Of a stretch of DNA of 24,440 nt, positions 16,063-23,290 are shown piece after piece. Location: the NCBI GenBank assembly GCA_947449515.1, contig CANFSD010000007.1:1-24440 (forward strand). The letters run 5' to 3'. The notes beneath the pieces are model-generated. The model worked only from the letters and a program-made list of their open reading frames with translations, searched no databases and was not told the DNA's origin. How positions within the stretch are numbered: the stretch's first letter is position 1; each line of letters opens with the position of its first letter. A program made the translations under genes and the position numbers. Source of the DNA: Bacteroidota bacterium (lineage in GTDB: Bacteria; Bacteroidota; Bacteroidia; UKL13-3).

Positions 16063-18855
16063 TTAGTTACCTGGTGTTTTGGTGAAATTGTAAGTAAGGC
16101 TAAACATAAAATAACGTTTCAAAACCACATAGGTATTTTCGTTAATATAATTGCTTGTGGCATTTCTATAAAAGCCAATGTTTTGGTTCAATAGATCTTC
16201 AACACCCACTTTAAATATTAAACTTTCGGCTTTTAATAATTTCCTACTGATGTAGGCACTAATAATTAAACTGTTGTTGTTTGTTTTAAATACTGCTGTT
16301 TGTTGGCGTATATTATAATCGGCTCGAACCGACCAATCATAGTGTTTAGGTAGGAAAATCTGCAAATTGGCATTGGGTGAATAAGTGAAATAAGAGGTTA
16401 CCACATCTGGCCTTAAACTGGTGGAAGTTCTGTAATAATTAACACCTGGTCCAAAGTAAAGTGAGTATTTTTCTTCTTTTTCAATTGAGAAGCCAATATC
16501 ATATCCAATATTTAAATTATGGTTGGTATTGGGCAGCCCATTAAGAAAATTCATGTTGTTGTAATAACTGGCATTAACACTGTTTTGAATGCCTAAATTC
16601 CATTTCTTAATTTCAAAATAATGGTACATGTTCAAATTCCAATTTTGATTGGCTTTTACATTTACCGTTTGGTAAGTTCTTCTTCCTAAATTGTCAATCA
16701 AATCATAATTGGCAAAATCGTTGAAGGTATAACTGTAATTTAAACTCATGTACAAGCTTCTACTGGTAAGAGCTTGGTAGCTGTTATAAGTAAGACTTAC
16801 ATCATTGTCAAAACTCTGCCCCAAATTGGCATTTCCTTTATAAATAACCAAAGGATTGCTAATGTCTTGAATTGGGTTTCTTTGTTGCAAAGTAGGCTGT
16901 TTGGTAGAGCCATTATAACTTATGCCAACCGACCTAGCATTGCTTATTTTATAATTGAACCTAGCGGCAGGATAAATATTAAAAAAGTGTTGGTAGGTGT
17001 TGCCAAAGGTTTGATTGTATTGGTTTAAATCTGTGTATGACACACGTGCACCTATAGAACCATTTGTTTTTTTACTGACATATTTAAGTGATAAGCCTCC
17101 TCTTTGAATGCCAATATTGTATTGCAATTCATTGCTTAAACTATCTACTTTTTTTGAATAATCGCCACTTAATGATTTGTTGAAGGTTCCAATTAAACTC
17201 TTATTTTGGGTTAAGTGAATATCGTAGTCTGTTATCACAAACCATTTTTTAGAAAGAGGCTCTGTATAAGTTAAACTACCCCCAAAATTATTTCCATTTT
17301 CTTCAATGTTTTTATATTGATCCAAGGCTTGTTCACTGTTAATGCTGGAGTCGCCATTGTAATAAGTAGTATTGGAAAGTAAAAAACTCTTGCTAAAACT
17401 TTGGTTTATTTTTTGGTCCCATTTGGCAGAAATGGTTCTTCCTGTTTTCTTAAATTTTTTATTATACAAAATAGAATAGGTAAACTGCAGCGATTCTCCC
17501 TTGCTGTTATTGCTCCTTTTGTTTTTATTTACCAATTGTTTGTTGCCATTGTAGTTTTCTGAAGAAAATTCATTTTGCTTGTCAAAAATGTTTTGAACCA
17601 AATCTGCCTTAATTAAAAGGTTGCTGAGCGAGTCTAATTTAAAATCAAGCTTACTGCTTACGCTATTGCTTATTTTATTATTGGTAGCGGTGTTTATTTG
17701 GTTGTTAAAATATTCAGTATCTGGTAAAATGTATTGGGTATAATTCTTGTCAATACCCTTAATTAAAGACTCTCTGCGCGTTATGGTTAAATTAACTTGG
17801 TCTTTTTCTTTGTTAAATTTATTGGTAAAAAAGCCACCATAATAGTTTGTTTGCGGAATTCCATTTCCATTAAAATCATTGGGGTCTGCGTTAAAATAAG
17901 AATACATATAGCCATTGGCTTCATCAAATTCTACATTGTTACCACCCATGTATTTTTCGCGGTCTTGCCAATCTAAGCCAGATTTGTTTGTATTGCTAAC
18001 AGTTGAAAAGACAGACAATTTTCGCTTGCCTTTAAAATTGTTATACATAAACTCGTTTTCAAACCTGTTTTCTTGCCCAATATTGCTCTTCACCCCACTT
18101 ATTTGGTTATCGAGTTTAGAACCTATTCCCCCTTTCACTTTTCCGAAGTAACCTTTCTTGGCGGCTTCTTTTAAAGTGAGGTTAATTGTTTTTTCTTTGG
18201 TGCCATCTTCAATTCCGGTGAAGGCTGCTTGCTCGCTTTTTTTGTCAAATACCTGCACAGTCTCTACGTTTTCGGCTTTTAGGTTTCGCGTAGCAACGGT
18301 TGGGTCGTTCCCAAAAAACTCTTCCCCATCTACCAATACTTTCTTTACTTCCTGGCCTTGTGCCGTTATTTTTCCATTTTTGTCAACTTGTATACCAGGT
18401 AGTTTTTTGAGTAGGTCTTCTATGTTTGAATTCTTATTGGTTAAAAAAGAATCTACCAAGAATTCTGTTGTATCGCCCTTTATTTTAATGGCTGTTCGGT
18501 CTTTAATTAAAACCTCCTTGAGTAAATTTTCTTTTGAAATGAGGGCAATATTTCCCAAGTTTTTTTCTTCCATTACATGAAGAATAATGTCTTCTTCATA
18601 ATCTGCATAACTCGGACGTGTAATTAAAATTCTGTAAGTATCTGCAACAATATTCTCCAAACTAAAACTGCTTTTTTGATTGGTAAATTGGGTTCGAACC
18701 AATACAGAATCTTTTCTAATTAGGCTTACACTTGAATAGGCCATAGATTTATAATTCACGGTATCTATGAGTGTACCATAAATTTTTCCGGTTTGCGCTT
18801 TGGCAACGCTTTGGCAAATTAGCAGTAGGACAAGTATCTTGAGTAGTTTAGGCAT
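16063..18855 (-). CDS. TonB-dependent-receptor-like outer membrane beta-barrel protein
   Basis: 930 residues. The signal peptide is 1-20 (ending KAQT). Residues about 22-105 form a carboxypeptidase-regulatory-like beta domain (GKIYGTLIDTVNYKSMAYSSVSL). A plug-like domain follows at about 125-230, with IEDLLKKLPGIQVDKNGKI and VKKVLVDGEEFFGNDP. The rest is a long alternating aromatic/polar barrel ending in a typical outer-membrane C terminus (MFSLTYNFTKTPGN). No clear N-terminal TonB box is visible, so it may work without TonB energy. The gene is followed 4 bases later by the GLPGLI gene. Substrate unknown. A GGTTCGAACC copy (18691-18700) encodes Val-Arg-Thr in the N-terminal domain, and a one-mismatch copy (16321-16330) encodes Val-Arg-Ala in the barrel. 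Confidence 0.9.
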   Translation of the reverse strand: MPKLLKILVLLLICQSVAKAQTGKIYGTLIDTVNYKSMAYSSVSLIRKDSVLVRTQFTNQKSSFSLENIVADTYRILITRPSYADYEEDIILHVMEEKNLGNIALISKENLLKEVLIKDRTAIKIKGDTTEFLVDSFLTNKNSNIEDLLKKLPGIQVDKNGKITAQGQEVKKVLVDGEEFFGNDPTVATRNLKAENVETVQVFDKKSEQAAFTGIEDGTKEKTINLTLKEAAKKGYFGKVKGGIGSKLDNQISGVKSNIGQENRFENEFMYNNFKGKRKLSVFSTVSNTNKSGLDWQDREKYMGGNNVEFDEANGYMYSYFNADPNDFNGNGIPQTNYYGGFFTNKFNKEKDQVNLTITRRESLIKGIDKNYTQYILPDTEYFNNQINTATNNKISNSVSSKLDFKLDSLSNLLIKADLVQNIFDKQNEFSSENYNGNKQLVNKNKRSNNSKGESLQFTYSILYNKKFKKTGRTISAKWDQKINQSFSKSFLLSNTTYYNGDSSINSEQALDQYKNIEENGNNFGGSLTYTEPLSKKWFVITDYDIHLTQNKSLIGTFNKSLSGDYSKKVDSLSNELQYNIGIQRGGLSLKYVSKKTNGSIGARVSYTDLNQYNQTFGNTYQHFFNIYPAARFNYKISNARSVGISYNGSTKQPTLQQRNPIQDISNPLVIYKGNANLGQSFDNDVSLTYNSYQALTSRSLYMSLNYSYTFNDFANYDLIDNLGRRTYQTVNVKANQNWNLNMYHYFEIKKWNLGIQNSVNASYYNNMNFLNGLPNTNHNLNIGYDIGFSIEKEEKYSLYFGPGVNYYRTSTSLRPDVVTSYFTYSPNANLQIFLPKHYDWSVRADYNIRQQTAVFKTNNNSLIISAYISRKLLKAESLIFKVGVEDLLNQNIGFYRNATSNYINENTYVVLKRYFMFSLTYNFTKTPGN
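16321..16330. repeat. GGCTCGAACC, one-mismatch palindrome copy 5
   Basis: Differs at position 3, the symmetric partner of position 8. It lies in the receptor-like gene, read on the minus strand as Val-Arg-Ala. Confidence 0.6.
18691..18700. repeat. GGTTCGAACC palindrome, copy 6 (perfect)
   Basis: In the N-terminal domain of the receptor-like gene, read as Val-Arg-Thr. Confidence 0.85.
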
Positions 18856-18913
18856 TACTGCGAAATACGTATATTTTTAGTGTTTATTGCCTATTTCCTT
18901 CCTTTTTTACAAT

Positions 18914-18929
18914 GTTAATCAGCATTAAC
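18914..18929. promoter_or_regulatory. Inverted repeat GTTAAT-N4-ATTAAC, operator-like
   Basis: GTTAAT (18914-18919) and ATTAAC (18924-18929) are perfect inverted 6-mers 4 bases apart. They lie in the divergent intergenic region between the receptor-like gene and the methyltransferase gene, 25 bases upstream of the methyltransferase -33 element. A dimeric regulator site is possible, but in AT-rich DNA chance is a real alternative. Confidence 0.3.
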
Positions 18930-18954
18930 CCCTACTGTAACAGGTGAAAACTCT

Positions 18955-18985
18955 TTTGTCTATATGGCTTAATTGGCTAAATTTG
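18955..18985 (+). promoter_or_regulatory. Bacteroidota-type promoter TTTG-N19-TAAATTTG
   Basis: TTTG at 18955-18958, exactly 19 bases, then TAAATTTG at 18978-18985 matches the primary sigma factor consensus of the phylum in sequence and spacing. Only 8 bases separate the -7 box from the ATG at 18994, so the mRNA leader would be a few bases at most. Confidence 0.75.
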
Positions 18986-18993
18986 TACCAGCA

Positions 18994-19740
18994 ATGAGTA
19001 AGCAAAAAGAATGGTTTGAAGATTGGTTTGATTCTCCTTATTACCATATTTTATATGGGCATAGAGACATGCAGGAGGCTGAGTTCTTTTTGCGAAATTT
19101 TGTTCACAAATTTAATCCACCAGCGCAAGCAAAAATGGTTGATTTGGCCTGTGGTAAAGGTCGTCACAGTATATTTCTTAATTCCTTAGGCTTTGATGTT
19201 ACCGGCGTTGATTTGTCAAAACACAGTATTTCACTGGCCAAGGAATTTGAAAATGAAAGCCTAAAATTTGAAGTATCAGATTTGCGTTCATTGAGTGTAG
19301 CTGGACCTTTTGATTATGCGCTCAACCTTTTTACCAGCTTTGCTTATTTTGATGATTTAGCAACCGATGAAAAAGTGTTGCTTGAAATTAAAAAAGTACT
19401 CAAACCCAATGGCATGTTGCTCATAGACTTCTTTAATGCCGATAAGGTTTTACAAACTTTGGTTGCGGAGGAGGAAAAGGAAAATGAAGGCGTATTGTTT
19501 CAATTGAAAAGGCGTTTTGAGGATGGCCAGATTGTAAAGACCATAGACGTCCATCACCAAAGTGAGACACACCGTTTCGAAGAAAAAGTGCAGGCCCTCC
19601 GCTTGCAAGATTTTGAAGCATTGTTGGTTCGAACCGGCTTTGAATTATTGCATACTTATGGCGCCTATGATTTTAGCTCATTTGATATTCATTCCAGCGA
19701 CAGGTTAATTTTAATAGCCCAACGTAAAGATGTTAAGTAG
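18994..19740 (+). CDS. Class I SAM-dependent methyltransferase
   Basis: 248 residues from the ATG at 18994. A TTG seven codons upstream (18973) is in frame but lies inside the promoter spacer, just before the -7 box, so it is rejected. Motif I is MVDLACGKGRHS (48-59), followed by the acidic end of strand 2 (VTGVDLS). A motif II/III-like segment FDYALNLFTSFAYFDD follows, then LKPNGMLLIDFFN. It is a soluble Rossmann-fold enzyme using S-adenosylmethionine; the acceptor cannot be told. The N-terminal 'WFDSPYYHILYGHRD' is a recurrent feature of one uncharacterised Bacteroidota branch. It overlaps the downstream PAP2 gene by 11 bases and heads a three-gene operon. A perfect GGTTCGAACC at 19626-19635 encodes Val-Arg-Thr. 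Confidence 0.85.
   Translation: MSKQKEWFEDWFDSPYYHILYGHRDMQEAEFFLRNFVHKFNPPAQAKMVDLACGKGRHSIFLNSLGFDVTGVDLSKHSISLAKEFENESLKFEVSDLRSLSVAGPFDYALNLFTSFAYFDDLATDEKVLLEIKKVLKPNGMLLIDFFNADKVLQTLVAEEEKENEGVLFQLKRRFEDGQIVKTIDVHHQSETHRFEEKVQALRLQDFEALLVRTGFELLHTYGAYDFSSFDIHSSDRLILIAQRKDVK
19626..19635. repeat. GGTTCGAACC palindrome, copy 7 (perfect)
   Basis: In the methyltransferase gene, read as Val-Arg-Thr, 935 bases from copy 6. Confidence 0.85.
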
Positions 19741-20293
19741 TTTATTAAATTGGGATAGAAGTGCATTTATTGCGGTAAACAATGGTTTGGCAAATCCTTT
19801 GTTTGATGCGCTATGCCCAATAATTAGAACCCAAGAAATCTGGTATCCTTTGTATGCGTTCTTTTTGTTTGTCTTAATTAAAAAATTCAAAAAGGAATCT
19901 TGGAAAATAATTTTAGCGGTGGGGCTAATGGTTTTGGCCAGCGATCAATTTAGTGCCAATTTGGTGAAAAATACTTTTATGCGATTGCGTCCTTGTGTTG
20001 AGCCAAATTTAGCAGGAATAACAAGGCATTTAATAAGTAGTTGCGCAGGGTATAGCTTTATTTCGGCCCATGCCACCAATCATTTTGCCTTGGCAGTTTT
20101 TATCTCCTATTTTTTTAAAAGCACCAAATGGGTGTTGCCAATACTTTTATTTTGGGCTTTCCTCATTGCATTTTCGCAAGTATATGTGGGTGTTCATTAT
20201 CCCTTAGATGTTACAGTTGGCGCAGTAGTTGGTAGTTTATTTGGGATAAGTTTTTCTCGCTACGTAAATAAGTTTATTAAACTTTCTATATGA
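19730..20293 (+). CDS. PAP2-superfamily membrane phosphatase
   Basis: 187 residues with about five hydrophobic segments. It carries the three-part phosphatase signature: K80-x6-R87-P88 (KNTFMRLRP), S112-A-H114 (SFISAHATN, the PSGH equivalent) and a third part SQVYVGVHYPLD with H156 and D160. In the third part the usual Arg after Ser is Gln (Q150). The family dephosphorylates lipid phosphates such as phosphatidate, undecaprenyl pyrophosphate or lipid A at the outer face of the inner membrane. The exact substrate is not determinable. The ATG at 19730 overlaps the methyltransferase gene by 11 bases, and its stop overlaps the ZIP transporter start by 4 bases (ATGA), so translation is likely coupled. 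Confidence 0.88.
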   Translation: MLSSLLNWDRSAFIAVNNGLANPLFDALCPIIRTQEIWYPLYAFFLFVLIKKFKKESWKIILAVGLMVLASDQFSANLVKNTFMRLRPCVEPNLAGITRHLISSCAGYSFISAHATNHFALAVFISYFFKSTKWVLPILLFWAFLIAFSQVYVGVHYPLDVTVGAVVGSLFGISFSRYVNKFIKLSI

Positions 20294-21021
20294 GTTATTT
20301 CTGGTTTTTATTATTGCCTCTTGGGCCACTGCTTGGCGGATTTTTAGCTATAAGAAGTAGCAAGAAATATGAGCGCCAATTAAATTGGTTTTTGGCATTT
20401 GCTGGGGCATATCTTTTGGGTGTTACCATTTTAAATTTAATTCCAGAAGTATTTCAAAGTTTTGATCCGTATAAAGGTTTATTGGTTTTGGCAGGATTTT
20501 TCTTTCAAATATTTTTAGAGAAATATTCGGAGGGAATAGAGCATGGTCATATGCATGTGCACCATCACCTTAAATCAAATATTATTCCTATTGGTATAGT
20601 TGCTTCAATGAGCCTTCATTCTTTTACGGAAGGCATACCATTGGGGGCGCTATGGGTTTCAGAAAATACCAGCTTTTATTCCTTGCTTTTTGGTATCATT
20701 ATTCATGAAGTTCCAGCGGCTTTTGCCTTAATAAGTATCTTAAAAGGAATAAAATTAGAAACAACTACCTTGCGTAAAATTACCTTTGTTTATGGCGGAA
20801 TGGCTCTGCTGGGTGCCGCTTTGAGCCTCTATTTACGCAACAGTATTAACGAAGAATTTTTTAATTATTTTATGGCCTTTGTTATTGGAACCTTCCTGCA
20901 TATTTCTACTACCATTTTGTTTGAAAACAGTGAGCAACATCATTTCAGTAAACAAAAAATTAGTGCGGTTCTAATTGGAATTTGCTTGGCCGCAGTTATT
21001 TCTATAGGCCTGCATCATTAA
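20290..21021 (+). CDS. ZIP-family divalent metal transporter
   Basis: 243 residues, about 8 transmembrane segments. A His-rich cytoplasmic-type loop occurs at 85-93 (HGHMHVHHH), the usual metal-binding loop of ZIP proteins. The conserved metal-path motifs are HSFTEG (H110, E114) in the fourth helix and HEVPAAFAL (H139, E140) in the fifth. By family it imports Zn2+ or Fe2+/Mn2+ across the inner membrane, though direction and metal are inferred. It starts at the ATGA overlap with the PAP2 gene and ends with TAA immediately against the stop of the convergent DCC-family gene (21022), so no spacer or terminator exists between them. Confidence 0.87.
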   Translation: MSYFWFLLLPLGPLLGGFLAIRSSKKYERQLNWFLAFAGAYLLGVTILNLIPEVFQSFDPYKGLLVLAGFFFQIFLEKYSEGIEHGHMHVHHHLKSNIIPIGIVASMSLHSFTEGIPLGALWVSENTSFYSLLFGIIIHEVPAAFALISILKGIKLETTTLRKITFVYGGMALLGAALSLYLRNSINEEFFNYFMAFVIGTFLHISTTILFENSEQHHFSKQKISAVLIGICLAAVISIGLHH

Positions 21022-21417
21022 TTAAAATATAAACCTGCTCTTTATTTTTTCATCCGGAACAGGACAAATATCTAATCGTTTTTTGAACTTAAACCTGTTT
21101 TTTGCAACCCATTTGTAGAGAGATTTTAAAACAGGTTCGGGTAAAACCTTAAATATACTTAAAGCCTTCCAAGGGTAGCTTAAATGTGCCAATATTTTAA
21201 AGATGGCAACATGGTAGGTGTAATAGTTTTCCTTTTCGTAAAACACAATGGAATCAATCTGCATAGATACATTTTGATTGGCCAATAAATCCTTAGCAAA
21301 ATTGCTTTGCAGGGCGGCAAAATAAATGCTTTGTTTCGGTTCGAACCGAATGACAAGGCGAACGAAAAAATTGCACAAAGCGCAATGTCCATCATAAAAT
21401 AAGATGGCCTTTGGCAT
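21022..21417 (-). CDS. DCC-family (DUF393) thiol-disulfide oxidoreductase-like protein
   Basis: 131 residues. The family motif D-x-x-C-x-x-C is seen as YDGHCALCN (D9, C12, C15) directly after the first strand, giving a predicted thioredoxin-like redox site. The rest (VFYEKENYYTYHVAIFKILAHL) and the PWKAL/LYKWVAKNR tail fit DUF393. No signal peptide is present. It is the last gene of the oxidase operon, 3 bases after the DUF983 gene, so a redox or metal-handling role near the respiratory chain is plausible but unproven. It contains a perfect GGTTCGAACC (21338-21347), read here as Arg-Phe-Glu-Pro. Confidence 0.85.
   Translation of the reverse strand: MPKAILFYDGHCALCNFFVRLVIRFEPKQSIYFAALQSNFAKDLLANQNVSMQIDSIVFYEKENYYTYHVAIFKILAHLSYPWKALSIFKVLPEPVLKSLYKWVAKNRFKFKKRLDICPVPDEKIKSRFIF
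21338..21347. repeat. GGTTCGAACC palindrome, copy 8 (perfect)
   Basis: In the DCC-family gene, read in the third possible frame as Arg-Phe-Glu-Pro. Here the palindrome extends to 14 bases (TCGGTTCGAACCGA). Confidence 0.85.
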
Positions 21418-21420
21418 GGC

Positions 21421-21819
21421 TTATTTTTTTGCTAAATCTGGATTAAATTGAATAGGGGAGAAGAAGTAAATCATAAACACCCTTGCAAAACGATAGGTAA
21501 GTGGTGATATTAAAATGAGCGAACTGATGATGGGAATTACATAATCCCAAAAATCTGCTTTGCCGTTGCTTACCCAAAGAATAAAACCTCCTAACACCAA
21601 CATAAGGCCAACTGTAAGAAAATAACTTACATACATGGCTCCCCAGAAAAAGCCCGGTTCAACTTCGTATTTCAAATCACAAACCTTGCAATTGGTATCC
21701 ATTTCTGTGAATTTGTTCAAATTCCAAAAAGGGTAATTAAACATCTTGCCACTTTGGCATTGCGGACATTTACATTTAGCAATTGCGAGTGCTTTGGATG
21801 GTTCGTATTGATCGCACAT
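21421..21819 (-). CDS. DUF983 membrane protein
   Basis: 132 residues. An N-terminal zinc-ribbon-like part has Cys at 16, 18 and 21 (KCKCPQC) and at 44 and 47 (CKVC). Two transmembrane helices follow (about 59-83 and 92-112), then a short tail. This arrangement, with 'EPGFFWGAMYVSYF', is typical of DUF983 proteins, which in Bacteroidota and Alphaproteobacteria are often encoded next to cytochrome c oxidase genes. The biochemical role is not established. One base separates its start from the stop of the small CxxC membrane protein gene, and 3 bases separate its stop from the DCC gene. Confidence 0.88.
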   Translation of the reverse strand: MCDQYEPSKALAIAKCKCPQCQSGKMFNYPFWNLNKFTEMDTNCKVCDLKYEVEPGFFWGAMYVSYFLTVGLMLVLGGFILWVSNGKADFWDYVIPIISSLILISPLTYRFARVFMIYFFSPIQFNPDLAKK

Positions 21820-21820
21820 A

Positions 21821-22090
21821 TTATTCTTGTGTTGTGGCTAATTTTTCTGCCAATTGTTTAGCCTTGTATTTTTTATAATAAATAAAACCAAATACCCCTG
21901 CTATGGCATAAGGCAAAACCAGTAAGTATAGGATGCCATTGTTTAGGGTATTGCCAACTTGTGTACCTCCGTCTTCGCGTGCTTTTTCTATATTACTCTT
22001 ACACATGGCACATTGTGCTTTGGCAGAGAAATTCCCAAGAAGTAAGCAAGATAACAGTAGAATCAAGAAAAGATTTCTCTTTTTGGTCAT
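21821..22090 (-). CDS. Small exported CxxC membrane protein of the oxidase cluster
   Basis: 89 residues. The signal peptide or anchor (about 5-25, ending SAKA) is followed at once by QCAMC with C27 and C30. A short polar region (KSNIEKAREDGG) follows, then a transmembrane helix (about 52-72) and a Lys-rich cytoplasmic tail. The predicted topology puts the CxxC outside the inner membrane. There is no named family I can assign. Its place between DUF420 and DUF983 in an operon with SCO and coxIII/coxIV suggests a role in oxidase assembly or copper/haem handling (inference). It starts 23 bases after DUF420 and ends 1 base before DUF983. Confidence 0.78.
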   Translation of the reverse strand: MTKKRNLFLILLLSCLLLGNFSAKAQCAMCKSNIEKAREDGGTQVGNTLNNGILYLLVLPYAIAGVFGFIYYKKYKAKQLAEKLATTQE

Positions 22091-22113
22091 GGCACAAATA
22101 TAAGTGTAAGCGA

Positions 22114-22665
22114 TTAGATTGGGTAATACGGACTAATCATAAAATAGACAATTACCCCTGTAATGGTTACATATAACCAAATAGGATAGGCAAAGCGTAC
22201 TATTTTTTTATGTAAAGCTACCTGCATTTGAATACCTCTATAAAAGCTAATTAAAACCAAAGGCAATACAATAGCTGCCAAAATAATATGGGTAATTAAA
22301 ATAAAAAAGTAAAGGCTACGCATAGGGGCTGCTTCCGGATAGTGGGTTTCTGGCGCTAACCAATGAAACAACACATAGCTTACCAAGAATAAACTGCTTA
22401 AGATAAAAGCAGCTAGATTAATGGTTTTATGACTTTGAATATCCTTCTTTTTAATAAAGTATAAGCTCATTACCAAAAGCAAAGAACAAGTACCATTGAT
22501 AATGGCATTGATCAATGGTAAAACAAATGTCCATGAAGGCAATTCTGCCGGTGTAGGAAGAACCTTTCTGTTTAAAACAACTACTGCAATAAAAACTACA
22601 ACAGATAGGCCCATTGCAAGTCTAAAAAAGTTCTTGTCCTTATTTTCCTGGGTGGTGGTACTCAT
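22114..22665 (-). CDS. DUF420 membrane protein (CtaM-like oxidase assembly factor)
   Basis: 183 residues with about five transmembrane helices (roughly 15-31, 46-70, 82-102, 118-141, 158-178). His residues at helix ends (H79, H101, H108, H126, H152) are typical of DUF420. The Staphylococcus member CtaM is required for function of an aa3-type oxidase, so an assembly role in haem-copper oxidase maturation is likely. The ATG at 22663-22665 lies inside the SCO gene, giving a 26-base overlap. The next Met is within the first helix, so the overlap appears genuine. Confidence 0.85.
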   Translation of the reverse strand: MSTTTQENKDKNFFRLAMGLSVVVFIAVVVLNRKVLPTPAELPSWTFVLPLINAIINGTCSLLLVMSLYFIKKKDIQSHKTINLAAFILSSLFLVSYVLFHWLAPETHYPEAAPMRSLYFFILITHIILAAIVLPLVLISFYRGIQMQVALHKKIVRFAYPIWLYVTITGVIVYFMISPYYPI

Positions 22666-23290
22666 ATAATAATACTTTAATATCTTCTTCTAAACGCTTT
22701 ATTTCTACGTCGCTGAAACTATCATAACTGCCACGTATTCTTTTTGATTTGTCTAATAATATAAACTGCTGACTATGGTCAATTGTTTTTTCTTCAACAT
22801 TGATGGGCAATAAAAAACCTTGGCCAATTTTAAACAGTTCCGTTTTTTCGGCTCTTACAAAATGCCAAATCTTAGAATCGGCCTTGTACTTTTCTGCATA
22901 TTTATTTAACACAGAAACCGAGTCGTTTTCAGGGTCTACTGTAATAGATAAAAATTGCACCTCAGAAAACTCTTTATATTTATCGTATACCTGAGCCAAC
23001 CTTCTGTTCATGGTTGGGCAAACATCCTTGCAATTGGCAAAAAAGAAATTGGCTATTACAATGCTGTTATTTAGGTCACTTGATTTTACTGTTTTTCCAT
23101 CTTGATCTGTTACTTCAAAGCTAGGAACTTGGTAGTAAATGGTATCCAATTGTTTAACACCATCAGGGGCAATACGCTCACCATAAATTGGCAAGGTTTT
23201 GAAATTCATGGTGCCGGCGTTAAGTATATAAAAAACAACAACCGGAACTACAAGTAGTCCGGTTGCTATCCAAAATCCTTTTCTTTTCAT
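22640..23290 (-). CDS. SCO1/SenC-family copper chaperone for cytochrome c oxidase
   Basis: 216 residues. The N-terminal membrane anchor is at about 6-24 (GFWIATGLLVVPVVVF), followed by a thioredoxin-like periplasmic domain. The copper ligands are C87 and C91 (NCKDVCP) and H172 (TIDHSQQF), the full SCO set. By family it delivers copper to the CuA site of subunit II or acts as its thiol reductase. It starts at the one-base overlap (TAATG) with the coxIV stop and overlaps the DUF420 start by 26 bases. Context fully supports an oxidase assembly role. Confidence 0.93.
   Translation of the reverse strand: MKRKGFWIATGLLVVPVVVFYILNAGTMNFKTLPIYGERIAPDGVKQLDTIYYQVPSFEVTDQDGKTVKSSDLNNSIVIANFFFANCKDVCPTMNRRLAQVYDKYKEFSEVQFLSITVDPENDSVSVLNKYAEKYKADSKIWHFVRAEKTELFKIGQGFLLPINVEEKTIDHSQQFILLDKSKRIRGSYDSFSDVEIKRLEEDIKVLLYEYHHPGK

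Noticed and set aside
18973..18993. TTG start of the methyltransferase
   Set aside because: It lies within the promoter, overlapping the -7 box, and cannot be in the mRNA if the TTTG-N19-TAAATTTG promoter is used.
4933..21347. GGTTCGAACC as tRNA T-arm remnants (tRNA genes carry GGTTCGAATCC-like T arms)
   Set aside because: No acceptor stem, anticodon arm or D arm surrounds any copy, and seven of the eight lie in intact protein-coding genes.
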